From the NCBI RefSeq assembly GCF_902150045.1, contig NZ_CABFVU010000001.1, forward strand, positions 248,001 through 312,000: a stretch of 64,000 bases of DNA, in the 5' to 3' direction. Under the pieces are notes generated by a model, which did not search any database, was not told the DNA's origin, and saw nothing but the letters and a program-made list of their open reading frames with translations. This document shows, one piece after another, positions 17,417 to 27,004 of the stretch (position 1 is the stretch's first letter; each line of letters opens with the position of its first letter). Position numbers and translations under genes: made by a program. This stretch comes from Chitinophaga polysaccharea (lineage in GTDB: Bacteria > Bacteroidota > Bacteroidia > Chitinophagales > Chitinophagaceae).

Positions 17417-17966
17417 CGATATATATCATTAGTGTCTAGTCGTTGACTCTCATCTATTTTTTTATTCCAAGCACTCTTAATAAACGGGGGCACAAAAATG
17501 GTTGAGCTTAAGTTACAACTCGTGTCATTGAAATCATAAATATGTGCAAAGTAATCCGACGTATCAAGACCATTTTCAGGGGCTGCAAATCCAAAATAAA
17601 CTGCGTCTATTATTGTATAGATGGTAAGTAGCAAGTCATAACTTTTCCGTGGAGGTTGTCCACGCAGGAATGCAGACCATTAACGTTAGCCTGTTTCAAT
17701 TTTAACAGATTATCTTTAAACTCTTTTGGAGTATTCTCCGATAGCTTAATGGAAGTAACTGTTCCGCTCTGGTTAACTGTTACCAACACGGCAAAAAGAG
17801 CTGATTTTCCAGCCATTACAAAAGAGGGGGACATGGGCACTTGCGAAAAAAAGAACCTTGTCAGCGTGTCAATCTGATCATCTAATAACTTATTCTGCGC
17901 ATGCAATCCAGATGAAATAAACATAAAAAAGATGGAAACCAACACCACAAAATGCCTGGTCTTCAT
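17371..17966 (-). pseudogene. Exported protein of unknown function, split by a frameshift
   Basis: The first frame (17966 down to 17610) starts MKTRHFVVLVSIFFMF with a signal peptide ending near GLHAQ, followed by LFAVLVTVNQSGTVTSIKL, which loosely resembles a TonB C-terminal-like strand pattern, then stops at 118 residues. The next frame reads on at once as YDLLLTIYTIIDAVYFGFAAPENG down to 17371. Adding one A to the four-A run (T at 17643-17646 on the plus strand) joins them as HGKSYDLLLTIYTI, giving about 198 residues. The final residues (YRPDKVHLPVFPGVIK) are encoded by the palindrome arm. Either a true decay mutation or a homopolymer sequencing error. Function not recognised. Confidence 0.6.
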
Positions 17967-18026
17967 AAATCTAAATTTACTAATTGTTTAACTATTTACA
18001 ACCAGAAGGTGTTCCCTTTTGTCCGT

Positions 18027-19288
18027 TTAGTATGCTACAGCAATCTTCAATATATCCAAAGCTGTTCCAGTATAATTCTGGAAATCCTTCATCTGAAGAC
18101 TTGAGAACTGATACGTTTTAACCAAACCTATCCATCCCAAAGCATTAGCATCCCCGTCGCTCATAGCAGGGAACAGAGCCTTTAACCCTTCCGCTATCTT
18201 TTGACGATAGCTCTCAGCCATTGTTTCGTGCTGAAGAATTATTGGTACATTGTTGATAGCGAATACTCCGTGAATGATTTCGTGATAAATGGCAGTAGCA
18301 ATAACTTCTTTGGATTTGCCTGGCAAACTATCCTGATCTAAATTAAAATTCCCACCATTTCCACCCAACGAGTTAACAGTCTTAGCCACCCAGCTTTTCA
18401 GTTGCTTAGAGATCGCTGCATTAAGCATTGCCTGCAAACATGGATTTGAAAGATTATTCTTGATATCTTTTACCGTTACGTCACCAGAAGTAGCGGATGT
18501 GGAACTTCCACCACTTCCTCCGCTAGTAGGAATTGGATTATTAGGAGTTACCGGCCCTCCAGGCTTAGGCAGTACCGGCTCTGAAGGAAAAGGAATATTA
18601 GTACCAGGGGTGCTCGGAGTGCCAGGTCGGGGTGCGGTTATTTCCACTTCAGGAAGGTCAATTTCAAAGGCTGGACCATCGTCATCCACGCCTGCTGGTT
18701 TTTTCTTTGGCTTCGGCGGATCTATGGGATCATCCACCATCAAAGCTCGTGATTTGTATTTCAGGTCGCCAATCACAAGCCCGTCTTTAAAACGTCTGCC
18801 CCTAACAGGAACGTTCTCAAATGGATCAAAAATAATTATGTCACCGGTAAAATCCCGTTGGTCACAAATTGCCTCATGCCTTCATCTCCATCCCTGCTTT
18901 TTGCAGCCAGATATGCTTTACCCGGCCGTATTTCTTGAATAGCTCCTAAGATAATCCCATTTGAATCTTTCTGAAACAAAATGTCCCGGTAGCCGACCGG
19001 AAGATAATAATCGATTAATGGAACTTTTAGAATGCTCGATTTGTCTTGAAATTTAAAAAACTGAGCATTTCCCCAATCCGGAGTTCCAGGATTACAGTGT
19101 TGCAGCGTTATCGGCTGAATACCTGATGGCCCGAGTGAAAGCCAGTTCTTCGCCTCTTCAATCGAAATATCGGTTGGCCGATTTTGGGTTAATTCAGAAG
19201 TTTCTTTTTGGCAGCCGGACATAGCTAAAAGCAAAAGAACAAGCGCAGCCACGTACGACTTGAGGGGTTGCACAACAATCTTAATCAT
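18027..19288 (-). pseudogene. Lipoprotein with C-terminal HEIIH metalloprotease-like motif, split by a frameshift
   Basis: The N-terminal frame (19288-18836) starts with a lipoprotein signal (LVLLLLAMSGCQKE, lipobox at LAMSGC) and stops after TNGILPVT. The other frame continues as DFTGDIIIFDPFENVPVRG into a proline-rich linker (PPKPKKKPAG, TAPRPGTPSTPGT) and a C-terminal domain with NPCLQAMLNAAI, ATAIYHEIIHGVF and QHETMAESYRQKI. Adding one G to the GGG run (CCC at 18854-18856) restores a single frame of about 420 residues, NGDFTGD. HEIIH with a downstream QHE fits a zinc-peptidase-like helix. I recall similar lipoproteins in Bacteroidota but know no name or substrate. Downstream lies a second frameshifted gene, 60 bp away. 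Confidence 0.65.
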
Positions 19289-19601
19289 AATTAAGGTGGG
19301 GTGTGTTAATTAAAAAATTACTCTCAAACAATATTTGCATCAAAAACTTGTTTCGACTGATATGGACAAAATGGATCATACAAATTAACACACAAGATAA
19401 ATTTATTACATTTGAGACTATTGTCTATAGTAAATAGAGTTGGGGGCCAGCGGTGCCTTAAAAATGGATTATGTATACATACTGTGTTTTGACGGAAGCT
19501 TTACTCTTAACCAAGGATAGCAAGGATTATTAAGCAATGAAGTTTCTGAAATTGAATTATTGGCAACCGATCCGTTTTCGGTAATGCACAGCATACATTA
19601 T
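19289..19601. other. Intergenic region, no gene seen
   Basis: AT-rich gap between the start of the frameshifted lipoprotein and the terminator of the first SusCD operon. No frame, tRNA or clear TAnnTTTG element was found on either strand. Confidence 0.45.
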
Positions 19602-19641
19602 AAAAAAGAAGCCGTCCCCTTTGTTTATGAGACGGCTTCTT
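19602..19641 (-). terminator. Terminator of the first SusCD operon
   Basis: AAGAAGCCGTC (19606-19616) pairs with GACGGCTTCTT (19631-19641). On the minus strand the stem is followed by a run of T (A at 19602-19607). Confidence 0.85.
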
Positions 19642-19658
19642 TCTTATTGAACCTTTTT

Positions 19659-21065
19659 TTAATTCGCTCTTATAATCACATCCTTCGGCATCCCGGGAAT
19701 CCCATTTACCTGTTTGGTGGTTTCGCCGTTATGCCCTGTACCTACGTTCAGGTAATAAATACTGCCCTGTACTCCTACCAGCAACTGGTTGCCATTCTCC
19801 AGCAGTTTCAGCATTGTAATGGTTTTGCCCCCAAAGCCCGAAGCCAGTTCCTTCACATCTTTATTCAACGGATTATACCGGTATACTTTATCTGCCTGTG
19901 AAAAATAAAATACCCCAACGGGCGACTCTGCCCACAACGTGGCCGCACTGATCCTATCCGCAATAACGGGCTTCCTTTTTTCCAGCGCATGGAACACAGG
20001 GTCCTGGCCAGTCCTGAACTCTACGCCAAACCGCAGCTCCCTGATCTGCCCGGCGCTGTCGCAAAACGCATAACATTCGTTATCTGAAAAACGGCCCAGG
20101 TGCAGCATATCCATCTTCAGGTTCTTGGGCGTAAAAGCGGAATCCTTTACGATATAATTTGTATCAAGATAATTCCCCCAATCCATTCTCACCAGCTTTC
20201 TTTTTGTTTCTTCAAAGCCCAGGAAATAGCCCCGGTTATCAGGATCGCTGGCGATGATAGTGGGAGCCAGGCTATATGTGCCCGATAATGGTATCCCCAT
20301 ATAACCGTAGTAAGTGGCAAATGGAGCGGTTTCTGTAGCGCCGCGGTATAATTGTTTATTGATAATACCTGCGGGTACACCAAGACTGGTAGGTATAAAC
20401 GAAGATACCTGCAACGGGCCCGGATCTGAATAAAAGTTCTTTGCCAGTGTTCTTATCTTTTTTAGATTATTCGGATCAATATAAACACCCCCTGTTTTAT
20501 AGGTAGCCCAGTAACCGGTAATGAGATTACCATAGTTAACATTCTGCATCATGGTAAGCTGCAATGCGCCGGCAGGGAGGGTATCCTGGTTGATGTTCGT
20601 ATATACGTCGGACTGTACTGTTCCATCTTCCTTAATAAAAGATATTTTGGAAGAAGTAACATCGTCGCTCAGCACAATGGTACCACGGGTAAATGCAGCC
20701 GTTCCGTTGATCACGAATTTATAATAGTACTTCATCTCCGTAACGCTATCGTACACGATATACACCGCAGGATAACGCGATGCCCCCAAACCGAATACAA
20801 TACGCAGTTCCTGGCCGGTGTAATCCTGTGTGCCCATCTGGCCGGGAACGGAGATCTTCCATAATCCCTGGTAATTTTTATTACCGGAGGCCAGCAACAC
20901 TTTTGGCGATATAATAAAACTATCTCCCACCACAGCGGTATAGGCAGTATCCAGCTGCGTGATCACCGGCTCTGCCAGCGGATGGTAATCGTAATTGCCT
21001 TTGTCTTTGTAGCAGGCGGTGAACAATACCAGCATGCCAATGATATATAGAAATGTATGTTTCAT
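19659..21065 (-). CDS. PKD-like family surface lipoprotein
   Basis: 468 residues. Lipoprotein signal MKHTFLYIIGMLVLFTAC with Cys as acylation site. The N-terminal third (PVITQLDTAYTAVVGDSFIISP, YQGLWKISVPG) has the Ig/PKD-like beta pattern of Bacteroidota PKD-like lipoproteins. The remainder resembles repeated beta strands (GYFLGFEETKRKLVRMDWG, KVYRYNPLNKDVKELASGFG), possibly a propeller. Last gene of the operon sigma-FecR-SusC-SusD-DUF4843-PKD; probably a surface-exposed ligand-binding accessory. Substrate unknown. Confidence 0.75.
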   Translation of the reverse strand: MKHTFLYIIGMLVLFTACYKDKGNYDYHPLAEPVITQLDTAYTAVVGDSFIISPKVLLASGNKNYQGLWKISVPGQMGTQDYTGQELRIVFGLGASRYPAVYIVYDSVTEMKYYYKFVINGTAAFTRGTIVLSDDVTSSKISFIKEDGTVQSDVYTNINQDTLPAGALQLTMMQNVNYGNLITGYWATYKTGGVYIDPNNLKKIRTLAKNFYSDPGPLQVSSFIPTSLGVPAGIINKQLYRGATETAPFATYYGYMGIPLSGTYSLAPTIIASDPDNRGYFLGFEETKRKLVRMDWGNYLDTNYIVKDSAFTPKNLKMDMLHLGRFSDNECYAFCDSAGQIRELRFGVEFRTGQDPVFHALEKRKPVIADRISAATLWAESPVGVFYFSQADKVYRYNPLNKDVKELASGFGGKTITMLKLLENGNQLLVGVQGSIYYLNVGTGHNGETTKQVNGIPGMPKDVIIRAN

Positions 21066-21083
21066 ATGCGAATGCGATTTTGG

Positions 21084-21923
21084 TTATTGTGGTACTATCC
21101 GGTTACCATGTTCATCATGAAAGTAGTACCTGCCATCAGCGGCACTGTATTCCAGCGGATATTTTTTATTGAGATTACCGGTATTATAGAAATAATAGGT
21201 TCCATTGGGCTCCTGTCCTATCGCATAGCCTTTGTCTTTATAATCTGCGGTACGGGCGATGGGATCCATCATAAAGGCGCGGAACTGCCGCAGGTAAAAC
21301 AGGGTTTTGGGAGTCGATTGCCAGTCGCTGTTATCCAGCTGCAACTCCGTAGTGCCGGAGGTGCGGATAAACAGTTCGTGCTTCACGCGGGAATAAACCC
21401 CCAGCTCACTTTCCCATACTACCCACCACAGCGGCTGTTCCAGCCGGTTGGAAAAAGTAACCTTTGCCGTATCATAGGAAGGAAACTCGTTGCCAAAAGA
21501 AGAAGAAGCTACTATCTTCAGTTTAAGCACCACTGAAGTATCCAGCAGCAACGGATCGGTTCCGTAAAGAATGAGTGGCAGGTAAGCCTTGCCTGAATCC
21601 GCAGGGATCCTATACGCGGTATCCAGTGCCTTGAAATGCAGTCCTGCTACGGCGGTAGAGCCATTGGCCACGATGTTTGCCTTAAACCACCTGTCGTACG
21701 GCGTACGCTCCCCGGAAATCCTTACCGGGAGCAAAAGCGTATCTGTTGATATTTCAGGAAAAAGGGCAAAGGAATAAAAGAAGCTATCTACCCTGGTGCT
21801 CTTTTTATCATCTGTAAAATCGAAATAAACATTACTATTCTCACGGAACAGCAGCTCGTCCTGCTTTTTGCATGCCATCAGCAGGAGGCAGCTGAACATG
21901 CTTATCGCTGTTATCTTTTTCAT
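21084..21923 (-). CDS. DUF4843 family lipoprotein
   Basis: 279 residues with lipoprotein signal MKKITAISMFSCLLLMAC. The N-terminal region FRENSNVYFDFTDD and the beta-sandwich pattern LLPVRISGERTPYDRWFKA...GLHFKAL match DUF4843, which accompanies SusCD operons in Bacteroidota; LPLILYGTDPLLLDTSVVLKLKI is the Calx-beta-like core. Presumed surface lipoprotein assisting ligand capture. The frame is open upstream, but ATG 21923 gives the proper signal. It sits 18 bp from the PKD-like gene and 10 bp from SusD, so it is co-transcribed. Confidence 0.78.
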   Translation of the reverse strand: MKKITAISMFSCLLLMACKKQDELLFRENSNVYFDFTDDKKSTRVDSFFYSFALFPEISTDTLLLPVRISGERTPYDRWFKANIVANGSTAVAGLHFKALDTAYRIPADSGKAYLPLILYGTDPLLLDTSVVLKLKIVASSSFGNEFPSYDTAKVTFSNRLEQPLWWVVWESELGVYSRVKHELFIRTSGTTELQLDNSDWQSTPKTLFYLRQFRAFMMDPIARTADYKDKGYAIGQEPNGTYYFYNTGNLNKKYPLEYSAADGRYYFHDEHGNRIVPQ

Positions 21924-21933
21924 GTACAAAATT

Positions 21934-23388
21934 TTATCGGTTACCGTATGCGATTTCATCATCAGGAAGCGGCAGTACAAACACGCCATCTGAGGCTGCC
22001 ACCGGCTTTCCCCCTAATCCAAGTATGGGTCTGTTTAAGCGTTTGTACATATAGAACAGCTGTCCTTCTCCATACAGTTCCTTGCGGGCTTCTTTCAGCA
22101 GTTCCGTATAAAAGCTCTGGGCATCTTCCGGCCCGCTGTATGGCCCGATGCCGCGGTACAGGCGCACTTCATTGAAATAAGCCCATGCTTTGGCAGGATC
22201 ATTTGCAAAGGTGCATTCTGCCGCGATGTAATAAATTTCGCTCAGGCGTAATGCAGGCCCCATAAGATAATGCAGGTTATCATCTGTGCGTTTGTATTTT
22301 TCCAGTTGCAGGTAGGTGACCGAGCTGACCGATTGCTCACTGAACCATTGTTTAAAGCGGAAATCTTCCCCGCCCACTCCGGCTACTTCATAAATATTCT
22401 TTCCTTCTGTAGCAGATATAAACAACCCTTGTCCGTTGCCTTTCCTGAACAGATCGTTCATGGCGTCCTTTCGGTTAGGCATATAAAAACCAAATACCAG
22501 TTCCTTGTACAGTATCCTGTCTTTTTTTGCATCATTGCCGTTCATGAAATCTTCCTGCCGGGTCCATGGGAACTTTTTTGATGCAATGATTTCAAGCGCA
22601 TTCTGTAATGCGTTCACCTTGTCGTTCTTATACAGGTACACTCTTGCCAGTTCGCCACATACGGCATAGTAATTTAAACGGTGACGGCGCTGTTGTACAA
22701 ACATCTCTCCCTGGTCTTCCGTTGTAGAATCCCTGATCATGTAACCTACTTTATAACCCGGGTTAAGGATAGGATCTGTGCCACGCAGTATTGCTTTTGC
22801 AGTGGTGAGGTCTTTGATCACGGAATCCAGTAGCGCTGTTACGGTTTGCATAGCTGGGGCATTCTTTGAAAACTCCGTTGCATAGGGCACTCCGTTAGCA
22901 GCCGGTTTACTGGCAAATGATGGCGCGAATAACCGCAATGCATCAAAATGACACCAGGCGCGCATAGCCAGGGCTTCTCCTTTGATTAACCCGTAGTTAA
23001 CATTGGAAAGGATATTTTTTTTCTGATCTACGTTAGAAAGAATCAGGTTGCTGTTGGCAATCACCTCATACAATCTTTGCCAGATCCTGTCTTTCCTGCC
23101 TATCAGCTCTTTGTCTTTATAATTATACATAGCTGCCTGCCGGTAGCCGGCATTGTCGGTAACAGGAACGGAGTAGTTCTGTGCCAGTACATCCGGTAAT
23201 CCGCCCATCAGTTCCTTGCCATAGATATCTTCATTCAAACAAAGACTATAAAGGCCGTTCACGGCGTCTTTGAAGCCGTCTTCCGTTTGAAACAGCTCAT
23301 CTCCGGATACTTCCGAGATAGGTTTAATGTCCAGCCATTTACTGCAGGAAGTGGCGAATAATAAAATGAGGACTAAATATCTTTTCAT
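21934..23388 (-). CDS. RagB/SusD family nutrient-binding outer-membrane lipoprotein
   Basis: 484 residues. Lipoprotein signal MKRYLVLILLFATSC with Cys anchor, then the SusD N-terminal hallmark KWLDIKPISEVSGDELFQTEDGFKDAVNGLY. TPR-like helices follow, and the C-terminal SusD motif LRLSEIYYIAAECTF...AWAYFNEVRLYRG is present. It should form the lid over the adjacent SusC barrel and bind an extracellular oligomer, usually a glycan or peptide. It starts 10 bp after SusC ends. Frame is open upstream inside susC; ATG at 23388 is supported by the signal peptide. Confidence 0.9.
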   Translation of the reverse strand: MKRYLVLILLFATSCSKWLDIKPISEVSGDELFQTEDGFKDAVNGLYSLCLNEDIYGKELMGGLPDVLAQNYSVPVTDNAGYRQAAMYNYKDKELIGRKDRIWQRLYEVIANSNLILSNVDQKKNILSNVNYGLIKGEALAMRAWCHFDALRLFAPSFASKPAANGVPYATEFSKNAPAMQTVTALLDSVIKDLTTAKAILRGTDPILNPGYKVGYMIRDSTTEDQGEMFVQQRRHRLNYYAVCGELARVYLYKNDKVNALQNALEIIASKKFPWTRQEDFMNGNDAKKDRILYKELVFGFYMPNRKDAMNDLFRKGNGQGLFISATEGKNIYEVAGVGGEDFRFKQWFSEQSVSSVTYLQLEKYKRTDDNLHYLMGPALRLSEIYYIAAECTFANDPAKAWAYFNEVRLYRGIGPYSGPEDAQSFYTELLKEARKELYGEGQLFYMYKRLNRPILGLGGKPVAASDGVFVLPLPDDEIAYGNR

Positions 23389-23398
23389 ATATAATGAT

Positions 23399-26300
23399 TT
23401 AGAACCTTGTTTGAAGTGAAAAAGTGAAGCTCCTGGCAAACGGGTAGTCGATACCTCTTTCCGCTTCTACGGTAGACCAGTAGCCGATATCATTCATATT
23501 GAGCGACAGGCGCAGGCTCCGCATTTTCAGACGGTTGTAGAAAGTGGCAGGCGCCTCGTACGAGAGATAAAGCGATTTAAATTCCAGCCTGTTTTCCTTT
23601 TGCACAAAACGGGAAGAAGCCCTGGTAAGCGATTGGTCGGCAATATCTTTATAGAAGGTAACATCGCCTGGTTGCTTCCACCGGTCGGTTAATACGCGGG
23701 CATCCACATTAAACCGGGGGTCGGCATTTTCAACACGGTCCAGTAAGGTCTGGTTATAATAATCGCCGCCGAATTTAGTATAGAAGCTCACTTCCAGCAT
23801 CCAGTTCTTATACACCATGTTACCGCCGAAAAAGCCTTCCAGCTTTGGTGTTTGATCACCCACCGGTACGGTATTTTTCACGTCATAGATATAGGTTTTG
23901 GTGCCGTCGGGATTCAGGAAAATTTCCTTACCGTTCTCCGGGTCAATGCCAAGTGACCTTACTGCGTAGATGGTGTTCATAGACTGCCCTTCTTTATAAC
24001 GCAGGAGCGACAAGGATTTCAGCTCATCTTTTTCATTCTGTTGCTTGTCGATATCATCGTTGTATGCTTTCAGCGCGTTGGAAATTTTGGTGATTACGTT
24101 GGTGTTATGCACCATGTTGGCGTAAAGGTTTACCGACATATCACGGTTACGGTATACGTTGCCGCGGATGTTGAATTCATATCCTTTGTTTACCATTTCC
24201 CCCAGGTTTTCCTTATACTGGTAAAAGCCGGTGGAAGGCGCTACGTTGATGTCTGCCAGCAGATCTTTTGTGAGCTTATAATAATAGCGGGGTGCTATAT
24301 ACAGCCGATCGTGGAACAGGCCCAGTTCAGCGCCGAGATCGTAGTTTTGTGTGCGCTGCCATTTCAGGTTGGAGTTACCATATGCTTTAAAATGCGCACC
24401 TACGCCGGTGGAGTACCAGTCGCCGGTATAATACTCATACGTAGTATTGGAAAGATAGGCAGGGAAAGATACCTCTCCTGTTAAACCGGTGGTAGCCCTC
24501 AGTTTCAGCTGGGATATAATCGTGTTGCGCAAAAACTTTTCATTGTGAAGGTTCCATCCCAGTCCATATGACCAGAAAGGCGCCATACGTGCATCTGCCC
24601 CGAATTTTGAAGATCCGTCCACACGCAGGGTGGCGTCCATCAGCAGGCGGTTCTGGTAGGAATAGTTAATGCTTCCGAATGCGCCGGCCAGGCGTTCTTC
24701 GTAGGTTTCACCGGTTGGCGCTTTATCTTTTTCATAAGTCCGCGCGAAGGTGATATCTGTAAAGCGGTCGTTGGTAAAGCCCTGTGCTTTAAAGACCTTC
24801 AGCGAGCTTTTCGATTCCTGCATATTGAAGCCCAATGATGAGTTAAAGAAATGATCGCCTATTCCTTTGTTATAGTTCAGCACCACGTTACCATTGTACT
24901 GGATCTCATCGCGATCGCTGAATGTATAGGTACCGCGATCTTTCAGGTCATCGCCGGTTTTATCGAAGAAGTCGTTGCTATAGGGAGAAATAAACTGATC
25001 CCCTGTAGAGCGCCGCTTTGTTAAACTGAAATCGCCACGGAGCCTTAAGGTGCTGGTGATATTATACTCTGCTGAAAATGCGTCTGTAAACTCCAGGTAT
25101 TCCGATTTATTGAAACTGGCCAGTGTAGCTTCATACATAGGGTTCAATACAGTATTGAGCTTCATGCCGTTGGTCTGGTAATCGGGCACATTCCATCTAT
25201 CCAGTTCACGCAGCAGTTTGCCTGTGGAATCCGTTTTAGGGAAATAAGGGTTCATGCGGGCATAGGTGGAAAATTCGCGGTAAGGGGATTCGCGCCCATT
25301 TACCTGCGAAATGGTGAACTGGTTGCGGAACAGCACTTTGTTATCTTTCAGGCTGTATTGCAGGTTGGTGGCCAGGCTGTAACGATCGCGCCCTGAGCCT
25401 TTCATAACACCGGCATTGGTCTGATAACGGCCATCGATGATGTATTTAAGCGCCTGCGATCCTCCTTCCAGGGTTACAGAATGCTTATGTCCAAAATCCG
25501 TGGCCAGTGGTTGCGACAGCCAGTAGGTGTTTACCCCCGCCAGCACATTCCTGCGTTTGGCGTAGTATTGCATCTGCAGATCGTCCTGCGATTGCCCCAG
25601 CGCATTTTCGTATACGCCTGACAGTTTCTCGTACTCCAGTTTCTGTTCCCCGTTGAGCAGGTGGTAGGCAGTAAGGTCTGGCGTAGTAACGTTCAGTTCA
25701 TAGCCGTAGGTGAGCGACAACTTCCCTTCTTTCGGCGGGCGTGTGGTGATCACCAGCACGCCATTGGCTGCGCGGGAACCATATACTGCTGTAGCAGCGG
25801 CATCTTTCAGCAATGTTACTGCTGCGATCCTGTTGGGATCAAGGTCATATACTGATTGTACAGGCACCGGGTAGCCATCAATCACGAACAATGGCAGGTT
25901 GGGCGTACTGTTGATCTGGTTGCGTGTAAGCTCTGTTGTTTTCCCGGTTGGTAACGCCGTGGTGCCTCTTACATTGATATTTGGCAGGGCATTGGGATTA
26001 GAGCCGGAGAAGTTGTTCTCCACCAGTTTAAAAGAAGGGTCGAACGACTGGATGCTGGCCAGGATGTTCTGGGGATTAAACCGTTTTAGCTCTTCTCCCG
26101 TAATAGTAACTGCCGAGCCGGTAAAGTTATCTTTCTTGATATTCTGGTAACCGTTTACTACCACATCTTTCAGCGACTGCATATCCGTAAGCAGTGTAAC
26201 GGCAAAGGATGTACGTTTTCCGGCTTTTATCTCCTGCGTTTTAAAACCGATGTAACTGAATACCAGTATGGCATTATCGGGTACATCCCTCAGTTCAAAG

Positions 26301-26878
26301 CGCCCGTCGGCATTGGTTTGTACGCCAATGCGGGTACCTTTTACCATTACGGTTACACCGGGAATGGGCATACCGTCTTCCTGTGTTACCTGGCCTTTCA
26401 GCGGTGGTTGTACAGGCGCTTCCGGCATGCGCGTTACAGCTTCCGTTACTGCCGCAGCGGCCGGTACAGCGGTTGTTTCCTGTTGCCTGGGAGCGGTAGC
26501 AGTCTGCCTGGCCGGTTCTTTCCGGAAAACGATATAATTGTTTGCGCCTGCCTCTTCCACTTCCAGGTTTAAGGGCAACAATAAGCGGTGCAGGTAATCC
26601 TCCATTTTAACCGCAGCTGTTTTAGGCGCAGGAACAGTTGCTTTCAGGTCCTTAATGGTGTTGCCGGTGTAGTTGATGCGTATCTTGTAGCGGTTTTCCA
26701 GTATGGCAAATACTTCCTTCAGGGGAAGTGGCTGTTGCTGGGTAACCGGGTGGGCGGCGGCATACAATTTATCGTGCTGACGATGCAGGGGCGCCGTTGT
26801 AGCCGGCAACACACAAAGCTGTAGCAGCAGGGTCATAGCCATGCTTCCGCCAGCACGCCTGGCGTAAAATTCTATCAT
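23399..26878 (-). CDS. SusC/RagA family TonB-linked outer-membrane transporter with STN signalling domain
   Basis: 1159 residues. After a signal region come a short STN domain (about residues 50-120: LPLKEVFAILENRYKIRINY...MEDYLHRLL), a Q/A/P/T-rich linker, a carboxypeptidase-regulatory-like domain (LKGQVTQEDGMPIPGVTVMV, near 160-245), a SusC plug (VVVNGYQNIKKDNFTGSAV, VITTRPPKEGKLSLTY) and a TonB barrel to the C-terminal F. The STN domain is the part that signals to a FecR anti-sigma factor, and both FecR and an ECF sigma gene lie directly upstream in the same orientation. It imports a SusD-delivered ligand into the periplasm using TonB energy, and binding likely induces its own operon. Confidence 0.92.
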   Translation of the reverse strand: MIEFYARRAGGSMAMTLLLQLCVLPATTAPLHRQHDKLYAAAHPVTQQQPLPLKEVFAILENRYKIRINYTGNTIKDLKATVPAPKTAAVKMEDYLHRLLLPLNLEVEEAGANNYIVFRKEPARQTATAPRQQETTAVPAAAAVTEAVTRMPEAPVQPPLKGQVTQEDGMPIPGVTVMVKGTRIGVQTNADGRFELRDVPDNAILVFSYIGFKTQEIKAGKRTSFAVTLLTDMQSLKDVVVNGYQNIKKDNFTGSAVTITGEELKRFNPQNILASIQSFDPSFKLVENNFSGSNPNALPNINVRGTTALPTGKTTELTRNQINSTPNLPLFVIDGYPVPVQSVYDLDPNRIAAVTLLKDAAATAVYGSRAANGVLVITTRPPKEGKLSLTYGYELNVTTPDLTAYHLLNGEQKLEYEKLSGVYENALGQSQDDLQMQYYAKRRNVLAGVNTYWLSQPLATDFGHKHSVTLEGGSQALKYIIDGRYQTNAGVMKGSGRDRYSLATNLQYSLKDNKVLFRNQFTISQVNGRESPYREFSTYARMNPYFPKTDSTGKLLRELDRWNVPDYQTNGMKLNTVLNPMYEATLASFNKSEYLEFTDAFSAEYNITSTLRLRGDFSLTKRRSTGDQFISPYSNDFFDKTGDDLKDRGTYTFSDRDEIQYNGNVVLNYNKGIGDHFFNSSLGFNMQESKSSLKVFKAQGFTNDRFTDITFARTYEKDKAPTGETYEERLAGAFGSINYSYQNRLLMDATLRVDGSSKFGADARMAPFWSYGLGWNLHNEKFLRNTIISQLKLRATTGLTGEVSFPAYLSNTTYEYYTGDWYSTGVGAHFKAYGNSNLKWQRTQNYDLGAELGLFHDRLYIAPRYYYKLTKDLLADINVAPSTGFYQYKENLGEMVNKGYEFNIRGNVYRNRDMSVNLYANMVHNTNVITKISNALKAYNDDIDKQQNEKDELKSLSLLRYKEGQSMNTIYAVRSLGIDPENGKEIFLNPDGTKTYIYDVKNTVPVGDQTPKLEGFFGGNMVYKNWMLEVSFYTKFGGDYYNQTLLDRVENADPRFNVDARVLTDRWKQPGDVTFYKDIADQSLTRASSRFVQKENRLEFKSLYLSYEAPATFYNRLKMRSLRLSLNMNDIGYWSTVEAERGIDYPFARSFTFSLQTRF

Positions 26879-27004
26879 AGCAATAGATTAGGTTGGTTGA
26901 ATAATTCTTACCTCGTTTATTATGGCTGATTATAATTCCATTGGTACATAAGTTCCCCCTCCCCATTTGTCGGGCAAGGCATTGTTTATGGCATCATTTA
27001 AATA

